From NCBI RefSeq assembly GCF_009707865.1, contig NZ_WMBA01000070.1, positions 1-42,084 on the forward strand: a DNA stretch of 42,084 nt, given 5' to 3'. Of the stretch, positions 1 through 11,421 are shown piece by piece. The DNA comes from Amycolatopsis pithecellobii (lineage in GTDB: Bacteria; Actinomycetota; Actinomycetes; Mycobacteriales; Pseudonocardiaceae). Position numbers and translations under genes: made by a program. Numbering within the stretch: position 1 is the stretch's first letter; the number at the start of each line of letters is the position of its first letter. The notes under the pieces are model-generated. The model had not been told where the DNA came from. It did no database searches and saw only the letters and a program-made list of their open reading frames with translations.

Positions 1-132
1 GTCCCAGCCACGGTCGGTGGGGAAGGCGCTGGTGGCGTCGGTCTCCGCGGTGACCAGGTCCCACAGGTCGCCGGGGGTGCGGACCCCGCCAGGGAAGCGA
101 CAGGCCATCCCGACCACGGCGATCGGCTCGTC
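1..132 (-). other. Start of a third PKS module (KS N-terminus)
   Basis: After ACP2 and a linker, the frame re-enters a KS beginning [16 protein letters not shown]. It runs through the conserved FPTDRGWD and is cut by the window edge. The extender choice and reductive domains of this module cannot be seen. Confidence 0.9.
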
Positions 133-3100
133 ATGCCGCGCCGGGGTCGTCACCTCGGCCGGGATGGGTGCGCCCCCTGCCAGCTGCTCGCGCAGGTGCT
201 CGGCGAGGACGAGTGGTGTCGGGTGATCGAAGACGAGAGTCGGCGACAGCCGCAGCCCGGTCCGCGCGGCCAGCCGGTTGCGGAGCTCGACGCCGGTGAG
301 GGAGTCGAATCCGAGGTCCCGGAACGCCCGCGCCGCGTCGACAGACGTGCCCTCGGCGTGTCCGAGAACGGCGGCGGCGTCGGCACGGACGAGGTCCGCC
401 AGCAACCGGACCTGATGGGCGTCCGGCATGGCGGACAGCTTGGCCCGCAGCGAGCCGGCGTCGGCCGCGGACTGGGTCCGCCGCGCGGGCACGAGCCCGC
501 GCAGTACCGCGGGGAGGTCACCCGCCGCGGCCTGTGCGCGCAGCGCGACCGGGTCGAACCCCGCGGCGACGACCGCGGGTTCGCTGGTCGCGAGCGCGGC
601 GTCGAACAGGCCGAGCGCGGTCGTCGCCGCCATCGCGACGATGCCGGACCTGGCGAACCGGCCGCGGTCCTGCTCGTCGAGCGACCCCGTCATGGCGGAC
701 TCGTCGGCCCACAGGCCCCAGGCGATGGACACCGCGGGCAGGCCGTCCGCCCGCCGCCGCGCCGCGAGGGCGTCGAGGGCCGTATTGGCCGCGGCGTACC
801 CGGCCTGTCCCCCGTTGCCGAGGACACCCGCCAGCGACGAGAAGAGCACGAAGGCCGTGAGCGGCTGATCCGCGGTGAGCTCGTGCAGATGCCAGGCGCC
901 TTCCGCTTTGGCGTGGAGCGCGGCGTCGAGCTGGTCCGGGGTGAGGCTGTGTACGACGGCGTCGTCCAGCAGGCCCGCGGTGTGGACAACCGCCGACAGG
1001 GTTTCGCCGGACAGCGCGGCGGAAAGCGCTTCGCGATCGCCGACATCGCATGCCCTGATCGTGACGTGCGCGCCCGCTTCGGTGAGGTCCTGGGCGAGCG
1101 CGGCGGCACCGGGTGCGGCCGGGCCGCCGCGGCTGAGCAGGAGGAGGTCCCGGACGCCGTGCGCGGTGACGAGGTGACGGGCCACGAGGCTGCCGAGCAC
1201 GCCCGTGCCGCCCGTCACGAGGACGGTTCCCTCCGCCGCGAACACCGGGTCCCCGCCTGCCAGTGGCGCCGACAGCACCGGCACGAAGAAGGCCCCGTCG
1301 CGCAGGGCGAGCTCGGGTTCGCCGGTGGCCAGCGCCGCCGCGATGTCTTCGGCGTCCGGTTCGCCGCTCGGGTCGTGCAGGAGAACGAACTGGCCGGGAT
1401 GCTCGGCTTGGGCGGCCCGCACCAGACCGTGGACGGCGGAGGAGGCGGCGCCATCGTCGGTGACGAGGACCAGCCGGTCGGCCGCGGGCGGGCCGGAAAG
1501 CCACTCTCGCACGGCGGCGAGCGCCTCGTGTGCGGCGGCGCGCAGGCCGTGCGGCGAGTCGCCGGTGACGAGGCGGACGGCGGCCGTGAGCTCGCCCGGT
1601 GCCGGCCGGTCGATCTCGGTCCACTCGACGCGCCGTAACCCGCCTGCGGTGGCGCCGGTGAGCGCGGCGGGCGAGAACGAGCGGAGCAGCAGCGATCCGA
1701 CGGTCAGAACCGCATCGCCCTGCTCGTCGGCGGCGCTGATCCGGGTGCCGCCGGAGCCGTCCGGCGACAGCCGCACCCGCAGCGCGCTCACCCCGGCCAT
1801 GGACCGGACCGTGACGCCCGACCACGCGAACGGCAGCCGCATCGCGCCGGCGTCTCCCCCCGTCAAGCCAAGTGCGACCGGGTGCAGGGCCGCGTCGAGC
1901 AGCGCGGGATGCACGCCGAAGCCGTCGGTCCGGGTCTCGCCGGACAGCCGGACCTCGGCGTAGACGTCGTCGCCGTCGCGCCAAACGCCGTGCAGGCACT
2001 GGAAGATCGGGCCGTAGTCGTACCCGCGCAGCGCGAGGCGTTCGTAGCTGTCCGCCAGGTCCACCGGTGTCGCACGCGGCGGCGGCCAGACCGTGGCCCA
2101 GTCGGCCGGAGCCATGGACGGGCCCGGGGTCGCGGCAGGGGTCACGGTGCCGGTGGCGTGCCGGGTCCACTCGCCTCGATCGCCTGCCGCACGCGAGTAG
2201 ACGCTCACCGGACGGCGCCCTGTGTCACCGGAGGCTCCGGCGACCAGCTGCACGGTGACCGCTCCCTCGGCGGGGACGGTGAGGGGTGCTTCGAGGGTCA
2301 GCTCGTCGACAGCGGGACAGCCCAGCCCCGCGCCGGCCGCGGTGGCCAGCTCGACCAGTGCGACCCCGGGGACGAGGACGGTGCCCGCGACGGCGTGGTC
2401 GGCCAGCCACGGGTGGGTGCGCAGGGACAGCACGCCGGTGAACAGCGTGCCCTCGCCGCCGCCCAGTTCGGCGGCGGTCCCGAGGAGCGGGTGGCCGGTG
2501 TCGTCGAGACCGGCCGCGGTGACGTCACCGGCGCCGGGAGCGGCGTCGAGCCAGTACCGCTCGTGCTCGAACGGGTAGGTCGGCAGGTCGGCGACCGGTG
2601 CCACCCCGGCGCCGAACACCGTTGTCCAGTCGAGCTTCGCGCCGTGGGCATGAGCCTCGGCGAGTGAGGTCCGGAACCGGCCGGGGCCGCCGTCGTCGCG
2701 CCGCAGCGTGCCGATGGCGACGGCCGGGGTGTCGTCGAGGATGTCCTGCATGGCGGGCACCAGCACCGGGTGCGCGCTGGTTTCGATGAACAGGCGGTGC
2801 CCGCGGCCGAGTGCATGCGCGGTCGCGGCGTCGAAGCGGACGGTGCCGCGCAGATTGCGGTACCAGTAGGCGGCATCCAGTCCGGCGGTGTCGAGTTCCT
2901 CGCCGGTGACCGTGGAGTAGAACGGCACGGTGGTGGATCGCGGCCGGATCGGGGCCAGCGCGGCGAGAATCTCGTCCTCGATCCGCTCGACGTGCGCGGA
3001 GTGGGAGGCGTAGTCCACGTTCACCAGGCGGGCGCGATGGCCTTCGGCCTCCAGCCGGTCACGAAGCTCGACCAGCTGGTCCGCGTCGCCGGAGACCACG

Positions 3101-6100
3101 GTCGACTCGGCGCCGTTGATCGCGGCGATGGACAGTCCGGCGGGCAGCCCGGTGAGGCGGTCGGCGGGCAACGCCACCGAGAGCATGCCCCCGAATCCGG
3201 TGATGGCCGTGATTGCCTTGCTGCGAAGGGAAACCACCCGAGCACTGTCCTCGAGCGACAGTGCACCCGCGACGGTCGCCGCCGCGATCTCCCCCTGCGA
3301 ATGACCTATCACCGCAGCAGGCTCGACACCGTAGGACCGCCACAACTCGGCCAGCGACACCATCACCGCCCACAACACCGGCTGCACCACGTCCACACGA
3401 TCGAACTCACCCGAGCGCACCACAGCGGCCGGCGACCAGTCCACAAACCCGCGCAACGCCGCACCGCACTCGGCGAACCGCTCCGCGAACACCGGCGACG
3501 AATCCAGCAACTCCACCGCCATCCCCGGCCACTGTGATCCCTGACCCGGGAACACGAACACGGGTTTGGCGTCGGCGGGCGCGATACCGGTGAGGACGGA
3601 CGCAGACGGCTCGCCCGCGGCCAGCGCGGTGAGCCCGGTCCGGAGGGTCTGGCTGTCGGCGGCCACGATGACGGCGCGATGCTCGAAAGCCGCGCGGCGG
3701 GTGGCCAGCGCATGACCGGTGCCCACCGGGTCACCGGTGTGCTCACGCAGGCGGCCGGCCAGCGCGCGCAGGGCGGCTGGGGTCTTCGCCGAGAGCGGCC
3801 ACAGCAGTGGTTCCGTCACCTCGGCCGGCTCGTGGGTCGTGTCCGGGCCCTGTTCGAGGATGATGTGGGCGTTGGTGCCGCTGAGCCCGAACGAGGAGAC
3901 CGCGGCGCGGCGGGGGCGCCCGGTGTCCGGCCATTCCAGCGCTTCCTCGGCGAGCACCACCTCCCCCGCGGTCCAGTCCACGTGCGGCGAGGGCTCGTCG
4001 ATGTGCAGGGTTTTGGGTACCACACCGTGGCACATGGCCTGGACCATTTTGATGATCCCCGCGACACCCGCGGCCGCCTGGGTGTGACCGATATTCGACT
4101 TCACCGACCCGAGGTAGAGCGGCGCCCCGTCCCGCTCCTGACCGTAAGTGGCCAGCAACGCCTGCGCCTCGATCGGATCACCGAGCCGGGTACCCGTCCC
4201 GTGCGCCTCCACCAGGTCCACTTCGGACGGACGCAAGCCCGCACCCGCAAGCGCAGTACGGATCACCCGCTGCTGCGAGGGACCGTTCGGCGCCGTCAAC
4301 CCGTTCGACGCACCATCCGAATTCACCGCCGAACCCCGCACCACCGCCAACACCCGACGACCAGCGCGCACCGCATCCGACAACCGCTCCAACACCACCA
4401 CACCCACACCCTCCGACCACGCCGCACCATCGGCCGCACCCGCGAACGATTTGCAGCGCCCGTCGGGCGCGAGTCCGCGCTGGCGGCTGAATTCCACGAA
4501 CACGGCCGGCGTCGCCATCACCGTCACGCCCCCGGCCACGGCGAGCGAGCATTCCCCCGCCCGCAATGCCTGCGCGGCCAGATGAACCGACACCAACGAC
4601 GACGAACACGCCGTATCCACCGTGATCGCCGGACCCTCCAAACCCAGCGCATAAGCCACCCGGCCCGAAGCGACACTCCCGGCGCTGCCACTGACCAGAT
4701 AGCCTTCGAAGCCTTCCGGGGCTTGGGCATGGCGGGAGCCGTAGTCGTCGTACATCACGCCCGCGAACACACCCGTCCGCGAACCCCGCAACGACACCGG
4801 ATCAATACCCGACCGCTCCACCGCCTCCCACGCCACCTCCAACAACAACCGCTGCTGCGGATCCGTCGCCAACGCCTCCCGCGGACTCATCCCAAAAAAA
4901 CCAGCATCAAAATCCGCCACCCCCGACAAAAACCCACCCTCACGCACATAACACGACCCCACCGAATCCGGGTCCGCATCGAACAGCTCCGCCAAATCCC
5001 ACCCACGATCGGTGGGGAACGGGGTGATGGCGTCGCCGCCGTCGGCGACCAGCCGCCACAGTTCCCCGGGCGTGCGCACTCCGCCGGGGAACCGGCACGC
5101 CATCCCGACGATCGCGATCGGCTCATCGGGGGCGGCCGTGGCGACCTCGTGGCCGGGAACCGCCGCGTCGCCGGACATCCTCGTGAGCAGGTAGGCGCTC
5201 AGCGCGGTCACCGTGGGGTGGTCGAAGACCAGGGTGGCGGGCAGGGTCAGCCCGGTGGCGGCGGCGAGCCGGTTGCGCAGCTCGACGGCGGTCAGCGAGT
5301 CGAAGCCCAGATCCCGGAAAGCGCGGCCCGGGTCGACGATGTCACCGTCGGCATGCCCGAGTACGGCGCTGACCTGCTCGCCGACCAGCCCGCCGAGAGC
5401 TCGGGCACGATGGTCCGCGGACAGCCCGGCGAGCCGCTGCGCCCACCCTCCCCCGGCGACCGGCGCGGCAGGCAGCAGATCGCGAGCGATCGGGGGCACC
5501 TGGCCGCGCGCGGCCAGGCCACGCAAACCGGCGAGGTCGAGCCGCACGGGCACCACGAGTGCGGCATCGGTGTCCAGCGCCGCGTCGAAAAGCGCCAGCC
5601 CTTCGCCCGTGCCCATCGGGAGCAGACCGCCACGGGACAACCGGGAGCGGCCCGCCGCGTCCAGTGCTCTGGTCATTTCGCTGTCGAGCTCCCACAGCCC
5701 CCACGCCAGGGACACCGCCGGCAGGCCCAGGGAGCGCCGGTATCCGGCGAGACCGTCGAGGTAGGTGTTGCCCGCCGCGTAGTGGGCCTGTCCCGCGGTG
5801 CCGAACACACCCGCCGCCGAGGAGAACAGCACGAACGCGGAAAGGTCCAGTCCACTGGTCAGCTCGTGCAGGTGCCACGCGGCGTCGATCTTCGGCCGCA
5901 GTACCCGGTCGATCTGGTCCGGGGTGAGCGAGGCGAGCACGCCGTCTTCGAGGACCCCGGCGGCGTGCACGACCGCGGTCAGCCGTCCCGGAATCCGGTC
6001 GAGCACCGAAGCCAGCGCGGCCCGGTCGGCGGCGTCGCCCGCTTCGGTCCGGATGTCGACATCCGGGAACTCGGCGGCGAGCCCGGACGGGTCACCGCCA

Positions 6101-9100
6101 CGCCGGCTGAGCAGCACCAGGCTGCGCACGCCGTGTTCGGTGATCAGGTGCCTCGCCAGCGCGGAGCCGATGCCGCCGGTGCCGCCCGTCAGCAGCACGG
6201 TGCCGTCGCCGAGGGCGCCCCGATCAGCGGGCTCGGTTCCGGCCGGGAGCCGGGCCAGCCGTGGCGCGCACAGCACTCCGTCGCGGGGGGCCAGCTGTGG
6301 CTCACCGGGCACGATCCGGGGCGGCGCACCGTCGTCGGGGTGCTCGAGCAGGACGAACCGGCCGGGATGTTCGGTCTGCGCGGACCGGACCAGTCCTTCG
6401 CACGCGCGGCCCATGAGGTCGCCGCGGACCCGGATCACGAGCACGGCCGATTCGAACCGCTCTTCGCCGAGCCACCACTGCAGGAACGCGGCGAGCTGCT
6501 GGACGGCGTCGCGGGCGCCGGCCCCGTGGACCGGAACCGCGACCACGGCCGGGACGTCCCGGATCGCGCGGACGGCGTCGTAGTCGTCGAAGGACTCGCA
6601 CGGGACGGGTTCCCCGGACACCGGAACCCATGTGACGCCGAACAACGAACGGGAAACGTCGAACAGCCGCGCGGACGACAGCGCACGGGTGCGCAGCGAC
6701 CCGACGGTCACCACCGGCTCACCGTCCACAGTGGATGCCTCGATCGCGACGGCGTCGTCGTCGCCGGCCGGCCCGATCCGCACCCGCAGCGTGTCAGCAC
6801 CCGAGCGGTGCACGGTCACGCCGTTCCACTCGAACGGCAGCCTGAGTTCCGCACCGGTCACGACGCCCTGCACGTGCAGGGCGGCGTCGAGCAGCGCGGG
6901 ATGCACGCCGAATCGCGTGACATCGGTGCCCGGGGGGAGCGAGACCTCGGCGAAGGACTCGTCCCCGCGCCGCCACGCCGCGCGCAGGCCGCGGAACACC
7001 GGGCCGTAGCCGAGTCCGCGGTCGGCGAGGTCTTCATACGCTGTGGTGAGGTCCACCGGAACGGCATCCCGCGGCGGCCATTCCGCCGGGGACGCCGCGG
7101 CGTAGGGCCGGGGAGTCAGCGTGCCCGTGGCGTGGCAGGTCCATTCGGCGTCGTCCGCAGCCCTGGAGTGGACGCTCACCTCGCGGTCGCCGGCTTCCGA
7201 CGGTGCGCGGACGACGATCTGCACAGCGACGGAGTCCGCCAGCTCGAGCGGGGCCTGGAGCGTCAGCCCGGCGATCGAGCCGGCGCCGGCCAGCTGCCCG
7301 GCATGTGCCACGAGCTCCACGAAACCGGTACCGGGGAACAAAATCCGCCCCGCCACCCGGTGGTCGGCGAGCCACGGCTGCGCGGCGGCCGACACTCTTC
7401 CGGTCAGTACCAGCCCGGTGCCGTCGGCGACTTCGACGACGGCACCGAGGAGCGGGTGCCCGGCCGCGGACTGCCCCATGCCTCGGGCGTCGGCGGCCGG
7501 TTCCCCGTCTTCGAGCCAGAAACGCCGGCGCTGGAACGGATACGTCGGCACCTCCGGAAGCTGAGCGGGCGCCGGTCCCAGCAGTGCGGCCCAGTCGACG
7601 GCGACGCCCTTGACGAACAGCTCGGCGAGTGAGGCGGTGAAGCGGGTCAGCCCACCGTCGTCGCGGCGAAGGGTCCCGGCCACGATCGAGCCTTCCGCGG
7701 TCTGCTCGACCGGAACCGTGAGCACCGGATGCGGACTGACCTCGACGAAGGTCGTGTAGCCACGCTCGGCCGCCGCCCGCACCGCCGGGGCGAACCGGAC
7801 GGTCTCCCGCAGGTTCCGGAACCAGTAACCCGCGTCCAGCACGGTGGTGTCGGTGAGCAGTTCTCCGGTCAGCGTCGAGAAGAACGGGACCGTGGCCGGT
7901 CGCGGGGAAAACTCGCCGAGGTCGGCCACCAGCCGGTCGCGCAAGGCGTCCATGGACGGGGTGTGAGACGCGTAGTCGACGGGCACGCGGCGGGCACGCA
8001 CGTCGCCGGCGGCATCCATCAGCTCGTCGAGCGCCTCGGCCTCGCCGGCGACCACGGTGGAGCCCGGGCTGTTGTGCGCGGCGACGTAAATCCGGCCGGA
8101 CCACGGTGCGATGAACCGTTCGGTGTCGGCGAGCGAGAGCGGCATCGACACCATGCCGCCGGTGCCCGCGATCTCGGCGATAGCCTTGCTGCGCAAGGAA
8201 ACCACCCTTGCGGCGGTGTCGAGGTCCAACGCGCCCGCCACGCAGGCCGCGGCGATCTCGCCCTGGGAGTGGCCCACCACGGCGGCCGGGACGACGCCAT
8301 GCGCCCGCCAGAGCTCGGCGAGCGACACGAGCACCGCGAACAGCGCGGGCTGGACCACCTCCACCCGGTCCAGGCCCGGTGCGCCGCCGTTGCCCCGCAC
8401 CACGTCGAGCAGATCCCAGCCGGTGTACGGGGCGAGCGCGCGAGCGCACTCGGTCAGTTTCGCCGCGAAGACCGGCGCGGTGTCCAGCAGCTCGGCGCCC
8501 ATGCCCGCCCACTGCGAACCCTGCCCGGGAAAGACGAACACCGGCTTGCCCGCCTGCCGGGCGACACCCTGGAGCACGTTCGGCGAGGGCTGCCCGTCGG
8601 CCAGTGCCCGCACCCCGTCGACCAGCTCGTGGCGAGCATTCCCGACCACCACGGCCCGGTGCGCGAACGTCGTGCGCCGGCCCAGCACCCGCCCGATCCC
8701 GGACGAGTCCGTGTCGCGGACGTGGTCGTGCAGCCGGGCGGCGTGCTCGCGCAGCGCGTCGGTGCTCGTCGCGGAAAGCACCCACGCGATGTCGGGCGTG
8801 CCGGGTTCCTCCGTGCCGGCGGCCGGGGGCGGTGGCTCCTCGACGATCACGTGCGCGTTGGTACCGCTCATCCCGAACGAGGACACCGCGGCGCGGCGCG
8901 GTCGCCCGGGGTCCGGCCAGTGCCTGGCGTCGGTCAGCAGCGACACCTGGCCCGACTGCCAATCCACCTCGTCCGACGGCCGGTCGATATGCAGGGTCCT
9001 GGGCATGGTGCGGTGCCGGATGGCCTCCACCATCTTGATCACGCTGGCGATCCCGGCGGCGGCCTGGGTGTGCCCGAAGTTCGACTTGACCGAGCCCAGC

Positions 9101-10209
9101 CACAGCGGCTCTCCCGTGCGGTCGCGGCCGTACGTGGCCAGCAGGGCACGGGCCTCGATCGGGTCCCCGAGCGTGGTGCCGGTCCCGTGCCCGTCGACGA
9201 TGTCCACATCGGACGGTCGCACACCGCTCGCGGTCAGCGCCTCGCGGATGACCCGCTCCTGGGACGGCCCATGAGGTGCGGTCAGCCCGTTGCTCGCACC
9301 GTCCTGGTTGACCGCGCTGCCACGCACCAGCGCCACGACCGGATGCCCGTTGCGCCGGGCATCGGACAGCCTCTCCAGCAGCAGTATGCCGGCACCCTCG
9401 CCCCAGCTGGTGCCGTTGGCGCCCGCGGCGAACGAGCGGCAGCGACCGTCCGGGGCGAGCCCGCCCTGCCTGCTGAACTCGACGAACGCGGTCGGCGCCG
9501 TCATCACGGTCGCCCCGCCCGCCAGTGCCAGGTCGCATTCGCGGTGCCGCAGCGACCGCACGGCGAGATGCAGGGCGACCAGTGACGACGAGCAGGCGGT
9601 GTCGACGGTCAGCGCGGGCCCCTCGAACCCGAAGGTGTAGGAGATCCGTCCCGACGCGACGCTCGTGGTGTTCCCGCTCGCGAGATAGCCCTCCAGCTCG
9701 GCCGGTGCCGACCGCAGCCGCGAAACGTAGTCGTTGTAGAACAACCCGGCGAACACGCCGGTGCGGCTGCCCCGCAGCGACCGCGGCTCCAGCCCCGCGC
9801 GCTCCAGCGTCTCCCAGCTGACTTCCAGCAGCAGCCGCTGCTGCGGGTCGACCGCGAGCGCCTCGCGCGGGCTGATACCGAAGAACTCGGCGTCGAACCC
9901 GGCCGCGTCGCGCAGGAACCCACCCGTCCGTACGTAACTCTTGCCCGGCTGGTCCGGCACCGGGTCGTAGAGCCCGGCCACGTCCCAACCGCGGTCTTCG
10001 GGGAACTCGCCGATCGCGTCCCGTCCCTGCGCCACCAGGTCCCACAACTGCCCCGGCGTGGCCACGCCCCCGGGATAGCGGCACGCCATCGCGACGATGG
10101 CGATCGGCTCCCGCTCCGCGGCCTCGGCGTCCTCGAGGCGCCGGCGGGTCTGGCGCAACTCGGTGGTGACCAGCCGAAGATAGTCGGTGAGCTTTTCTTC
10201 GTTCGTCAT
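1..10209 (-). CDS. Modular type I polyketide synthase, two full modules plus start of a third (3' end outside window)
   Basis: The frame stays open for 3403 codons from an ATG at 10209 to the left edge, so the C-terminus is missing. An AGGAAG ribosome site lies about 10 bases upstream. The first 35 residues are charged and helix-prone ([20 protein letters not shown]), like the N-terminal docking coiled coil that pairs with an upstream PKS subunit, so this is an extension subunit and not the loading subunit. Order: docking, KS-AT-DH-KR-ACP, KS-AT-DH-KR-ACP, KS. All visible catalytic residues are intact, there is no ER, and no frameshift is needed. Each module should add a methylmalonyl unit and leave an alpha-methyl alkene, giving a methyl-branched diene. 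The divergent tetronate cassette argues that the finished chain is released as a tetronate. Domain calls are firm; the product is inferred. Confidence 0.97.
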   Translation of the reverse strand, partial: MTNEEKLTDYLRLVTTELRQTRRRLEDAEAAEREPIAIVAMACRYPGGVATPGQLWDLVAQGRDAIGEFPEDRGWDVAGLYDPVPDQPGKSYVRTGGFLRDAAGFDAEFFGISPREALAVDPQQRLLLEVSWETLERAGLEPRSLRGSRTGVFAGLFYNDYVSRLRSAPAELEGYLASGNTTSVASGRISYTFGFEGPALTVDTACSSSLVALHLAVRSLRHRECDLALAGGATVMTAPTAFVEFSRQGGLAPDGRCRSFAAGANGTSWGEGAGILLLERLSDARRNGHPVVALVRGSAVNQDGASNGLTAPHGPSQERVIREALTASGVRPSDVDIVDGHGTGTTLGDPIEARALLATYGRDRTGEPLWLGSVKSNFGHTQAAAGIASVIKMVEAIRHRTMPRTLHIDRPSDEVDWQSGQVSLLTDARHWPDPGRPRRAAVSSFGMSGTNAHVIVEEPPPPAAGTEEPGTPDIAWVLSATSTDALREHAARLHDHVRDTDSSGIGRVLGRRTTFAHRAVVVGNARHELVDGVRALADGQPSPNVLQGVARQAGKPVFVFPGQGSQWAGMGAELLDTAPVFAAKLTECARALAPYTGWDLLDVVRGNGGAPGLDRVEVVQPALFAVLVSLAELWRAHGVVPAAVVGHSQGEIAAACVAGALDLDTAARVVSLRSKAIAEIAGTGGMVSMPLSLADTERFIAPWSGRIYVAAHNSPGSTVVAGEAEALDELMDAAGDVRARRVPVDYASHTPSMDALRDRLVADLGEFSPRPATVPFFSTLTGELLTDTTVLDAGYWFRNLRETVRFAPAVRAAAERGYTTFVEVSPHPVLTVPVEQTAEGSIVAGTLRRDDGGLTRFTASLAELFVKGVAVDWAALLGPAPAQLPEVPTYPFQRRRFWLEDGEPAADARGMGQSAAGHPLLGAVVEVADGTGLVLTGRVSAAAQPWLADHRVAGRILFPGTGFVELVAHAGQLAGAGSIAGLTLQAPLELADSVAVQIVVRAPSEAGDREVSVHSRAADDAEWTCHATGTLTPRPYAAASPAEWPPRDAVPVDLTTAYEDLADRGLGYGPVFRGLRAAWRRGDESFAEVSLPPGTDVTRFGVHPALLDAALHVQGVVTGAELRLPFEWNGVTVHRSGADTLRVRIGPAGDDDAVAIEASTVDGEPVVTVGSLRTRALSSARLFDVSRSLFGVTWVPVSGEPVPCESFDDYDAVRAIRDVPAVVAVPVHGAGARDAVQQLAAFLQWWLGEERFESAVLVIRVRGDLMGRACEGLVRSAQTEHPGRFVLLEHPDDGAPPRIVPGEPQLAPRDGVLCAPRLARLPAGTEPADRGALGDGTVLLTGGTGGIGSALARHLITEHGVRSLVLLSRRGGDPSGLAAEFPDVDIRTEAGDAADRAALASVLDRIPGRLTAVVHAAGVLEDGVLASLTPDQIDRVLRPKIDAAWHLHELTSGLDLSAFVLFSSAAGVFGTAGQAHYAAGNTYLDGLAGYRRSLGLPAVSLAWGLWELDSEMTRALDAAGRSRLSRGGLLPMGTGEGLALFDAALDTDAALVVPVRLDLAGLRGLAARGQVPPIARDLLPAAPVAGGGWAQRLAGLSADHRARALGGLVGEQVSAVLGHADGDIVDPGRAFRDLGFDSLTAVELRNRLAAATGLTLPATLVFDHPTVTALSAYLLTRMSGDAAVPGHEVATAAPDEPIAIVGMACRFPGGVRTPGELWRLVADGGDAITPFPTDRGWDLAELFDADPDSVGSCYVREGGFLSGVADFDAGFFGMSPREALATDPQQRLLLEVAWEAVERSGIDPVSLRGSRTGVFAGVMYDDYGSRHAQAPEGFEGYLVSGSAGSVASGRVAYALGLEGPAITVDTACSSSLVSVHLAAQALRAGECSLAVAGGVTVMATPAVFVEFSRQRGLAPDGRCKSFAGAADGAAWSEGVGVVVLERLSDAVRAGRRVLAVVRGSAVNSDGASNGLTAPNGPSQQRVIRTALAGAGLRPSEVDLVEAHGTGTRLGDPIEAQALLATYGQERDGAPLYLGSVKSNIGHTQAAAGVAGIIKMVQAMCHGVVPKTLHIDEPSPHVDWTAGEVVLAEEALEWPDTGRPRRAAVSSFGLSGTNAHIILEQGPDTTHEPAEVTEPLLWPLSAKTPAALRALAGRLREHTGDPVGTGHALATRRAAFEHRAVIVAADSQTLRTGLTALAAGEPSASVLTGIAPADAKPVFVFPGQGSQWPGMAVELLDSSPVFAERFAECGAALRGFVDWSPAAVVRSGEFDRVDVVQPVLWAVMVSLAELWRSYGVEPAAVIGHSQGEIAAATVAGALSLEDSARVVSLRSKAITAITGFGGMLSVALPADRLTGLPAGLSIAAINGAESTVVSGDADQLVELRDRLEAEGHRARLVNVDYASHSAHVERIEDEILAALAPIRPRSTTVPFYSTVTGEELDTAGLDAAYWYRNLRGTVRFDAATAHALGRGHRLFIETSAHPVLVPAMQDILDDTPAVAIGTLRRDDGGPGRFRTSLAEAHAHGAKLDWTTVFGAGVAPVADLPTYPFEHERYWLDAAPGAGDVTAAGLDDTGHPLLGTAAELGGGEGTLFTGVLSLRTHPWLADHAVAGTVLVPGVALVELATAAGAGLGCPAVDELTLEAPLTVPAEGAVTVQLVAGASGDTGRRPVSVYSRAAGDRGEWTRHATGTVTPAATPGPSMAPADWATVWPPPRATPVDLADSYERLALRGYDYGPIFQCLHGVWRDGDDVYAEVRLSGETRTDGFGVHPALLDAALHPVALGLTGGDAGAMRLPFAWSGVTVRSMAGVSALRVRLSPDGSGGTRISAADEQGDAVLTVGSLLLRSFSPAALTGATAGGLRRVEWTEIDRPAPGELTAAVRLVTGDSPHGLRAAAHEALAAVREWLSGPPAADRLVLVTDDGAASSAVHGLVRAAQAEHPGQFVLLHDPSGEPDAEDIAAALATGEPELALRDGAFFVPVLSAPLAGGDPVFAAEGTVLVTGGTGVLGSLVARHLVTAHGVRDLLLLSRGGPAAPGAAALAQDLTEAGAHVTIRACDVGDREALSAALSGETLSAVVHTAGLLDDAVVHSLTPDQLDAALHAKAEGAWHLHELTADQPLTAFVLFSSLAGVLGNGGQAGYAAANTALDALAARRRADGLPAVSIAWGLWADESAMTGSLDEQDRGRFARSGIVAMAATTALGLFDAALATSEPAVVAAGFDPVALRAQAAAGDLPAVLRGLVPARRTQSAADAGSLRAKLSAMPDAHQVRLLADLVRADAAAVLGHAEGTSVDAARAFRDLGFDSLTGVELRNRLAARTGLRLSPTLVFDHPTPLVLAEHLREQLAGGAPIPAEVTTPARHDEPIAVVGMACRFPGGVRTPGDLWDLVTAETDATSAFPTDRGWD
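133..5129 (-). other. PKS module B: KS-AT(methylmalonyl)-DH-KR(B-type)-ACP
   Basis: Residues about 1694-3359 of the PKS. KS Cys1868 lies in TACSSS. AT Ser2304 lies in GHSQGE and YASH is at 2400-2403, again methylmalonyl-type. DH His2605 lies in [10 protein letters not shown] and Asp2772 in LLDAALH. The KR has TGGTGVLG near residue 2998, a full LDD motif (B-type) and Tyr3138. ACP Ser3303 lies in GFDSL. The module repeats the chemistry of module A, so together they build a 2,4-dimethyl diene segment. Parts of its KS and AT use a visibly different codon pattern from the rest of the gene (see findings). Confidence 0.93.
5130..10110 (-). other. PKS module A: KS-AT(methylmalonyl)-DH-KR(B-type)-ACP
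   Basis: Residues about 34-1693 of the PKS. The KS nucleophile is Cys206 in TACSSS, with HGTGT and NFGHT histidines downstream. The AT has Ser648 in GHSQGE and YASH at residues 746-749, the established signature for methylmalonyl-CoA. The DH has the His950 motif [10 protein letters not shown] (HxxxGxxxxP) and Asp1108 in LLDAALH, so it should be active. The KR has the GGTGGIG nucleotide site near residue 1340, catalytic Tyr1477, and LED at the LDD position with no Trp of the A-type, suggesting B-type stereochemistry and hence probably an E double bond. The ACP Ser1638 lies in GFDSL. No ER lies between DH and KR. Confidence 0.93.
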
Positions 10210-10386
10210 CAAGGCTCAACTTCCTGACGAAAGCGGGATGGACGCGGCGTGCACCTCGGCGAGCAACCATCCGCGCGGGCCTTAAAGCGCTCCTTAATCG
10301 CGGCCGGACAAGCACGGCTTAAGCGCTGCTTTGCCTCCGCCGCCGAAAATCTCCGCAGTCGCCGCAACCGGACGAGGGGAACATTC
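10210..10386. promoter_or_regulatory. Divergent control region between PKS and tetronate operon, with a duplicated AT-rich motif
   Basis: This 177-base gap must drive both the PKS (leftward) and the tetronate genes (rightward). It contains two similar motifs that stand out from the GC-rich surroundings: CTTAAAGCGCTCCTTAA at 10281-10297 and CTTAAGCGCTGCTTTG at 10318-10333. They share the palindromic core AGCGCT (10286-10291 and 10322-10327), 36 bases apart. They may be binding sites for a pathway regulator encoded outside the window. No convincing -35/-10 pair was found. Confidence 0.45.
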
Positions 10387-11421
10387 ATGGCGGAGTCGGT
10401 CGTGCACATCAGCTCGGTCGGCACAGCACTGCCGGGACCGGCGGTGACCAATGCCGAGCTGGGTGCGGTACTCGGGCTGGGGCCCGTGTTCGAGCAGTGG
10501 GTGGACGGCTTCATCGGAACCAAGACCCGGCACCTCGCCATCGACCTGGCCACCGGCGAGGTCCGGTACTCGCTCGCCGATCTGGGCGAAACCGCGGCGC
10601 GCCAGGCGCTTTCGGCCGCGGGCATCCAGGCGGGCGAGGTGGATGTGGTGATCATGGGAACGTCCATGCCGGACTCACTCCTGCCCACGACGGTCAACCT
10701 CATCGCCGACCGGCTGGGGATCGCGCAGGTGCCCACGTTCCAGATCCAGTCCGGCTGCACCGGCGCCATGCAGGCCCTCTACCTGGCCACCCGCCTGCTG
10801 GGGACGGGCGGCCACCGGACCGCGCTGGTGCTGGGCGGTGACGTGTGCGCCAAACACGTCGACCTCGGCATCGACTACGCGAAGCTGCCCCCGTCGGAAT
10901 GGGTCAACACGGTCCTGTTCGGGGACGGGGTCGGCGCGGTCCTGCTGCGTGCGGCGGAACCCGGTCAGCGGGGCGTCCGGCTGAACCGGGTGCTCACGAC
11001 GTTCACCGGGCTCGGCGAGGCGCCCGGTCAGCGGGTCGAATGGTTCGGCCTCCGCGACCGCGGCGAGGACCTGCCCGCGGTGCAGGAGGACTACAAGGCG
11101 ATCGAAGAACGCGTTCCCGTGCTGGCACTGGAGATCGTCGACGAGCTGCTGGACGGGCTGAACTGGAAACGGTCCGATGTGGACTATCTGTTGCCGCCAC
11201 AGCTGTCGCCGAAGATGACCGGCCGCATCGTCGCCGGGCTCGACATGCCCGCGGCGGCGGAGATCGGGTGCGTCGAGCGGACCGGCAACACCGCGAACGC
11301 CTTGCCGTTCTTCCAGCTGGAAGAGCTGCTCCCCCGGCTGACGGCGGGCGATCGCGCACTGGCGGTGTCGGTGGAGTCCAGCAAGTGGATCAAAGGCGGC
11401 TTCACCCTGGAGGTGCTGTGA
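10387..11421 (+). CDS. KASIII-like tetronate-forming enzyme (A1 / RkD / Agg1 type)
   Basis: A 344-residue FabH/KASIII-fold protein with a GAGGGGAA ribosome site before ATG 10387. In tetronate pathways this homologue joins glyceryl-ACP to the beta-ketoacyl chain, forming C-C and C-O bonds and releasing the tetronate ring. The nucleophile is Cys124 in QSGCTGAMQA. The FabH asparagine is present (GNTANALPF). The FabH catalytic His is not: the usual PHQ appears here as PPQ (LLPPQLSPK). This is not a housekeeping FabH, because it heads the operon A1-A5, overlaps the next gene by 4 bases and diverges from the PKS. The call rests on gene order and motifs; the missing His is seen directly. Confidence 0.88.
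   Translation: MAESVVHISSVGTALPGPAVTNAELGAVLGLGPVFEQWVDGFIGTKTRHLAIDLATGEVRYSLADLGETAARQALSAAGIQAGEVDVVIMGTSMPDSLLPTTVNLIADRLGIAQVPTFQIQSGCTGAMQALYLATRLLGTGGHRTALVLGGDVCAKHVDLGIDYAKLPPSEWVNTVLFGDGVGAVLLRAAEPGQRGVRLNRVLTTFTGLGEAPGQRVEWFGLRDRGEDLPAVQEDYKAIEERVPVLALEIVDELLDGLNWKRSDVDYLLPPQLSPKMTGRIVAGLDMPAAAEIGCVERTGNTANALPFFQLEELLPRLTAGDRALAVSVESSKWIKGGFTLEVL

Noticed and set aside
5780..7400. Enoylreductase domain between DH and KR in module A
   Set aside because: No ER nucleotide motif (LxHxxxGGVG type) is present; the interval reads as DH C-terminal half and the structural part of KR.
3679..7632. Very long plus-strand open frame (1317 codons) opposite the PKS
   Set aside because: It is a GC-bias shadow: Arg/Gly/Pro-rich, no recognisable domain, and lies fully antisense to intact PKS domains with catalytic motifs.
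7729..9585. Plus-strand open frame of 618 codons
   Set aside because: Antisense to KS/AT of module A, with no domain motifs and His/Arg-rich composition.
7034..10315. Minus-strand open frame of 1093 codons covering PKS module A
   Set aside because: It is out of frame with the PKS, which reads without interruption from ATG 10209; the composition is Arg-rich noise.
10387..11421. Housekeeping FabH for fatty acid synthesis
   Set aside because: The FabH catalytic His is missing and the gene is coupled to FkbH and ACP genes next to a PKS, so a tetronate role fits better.
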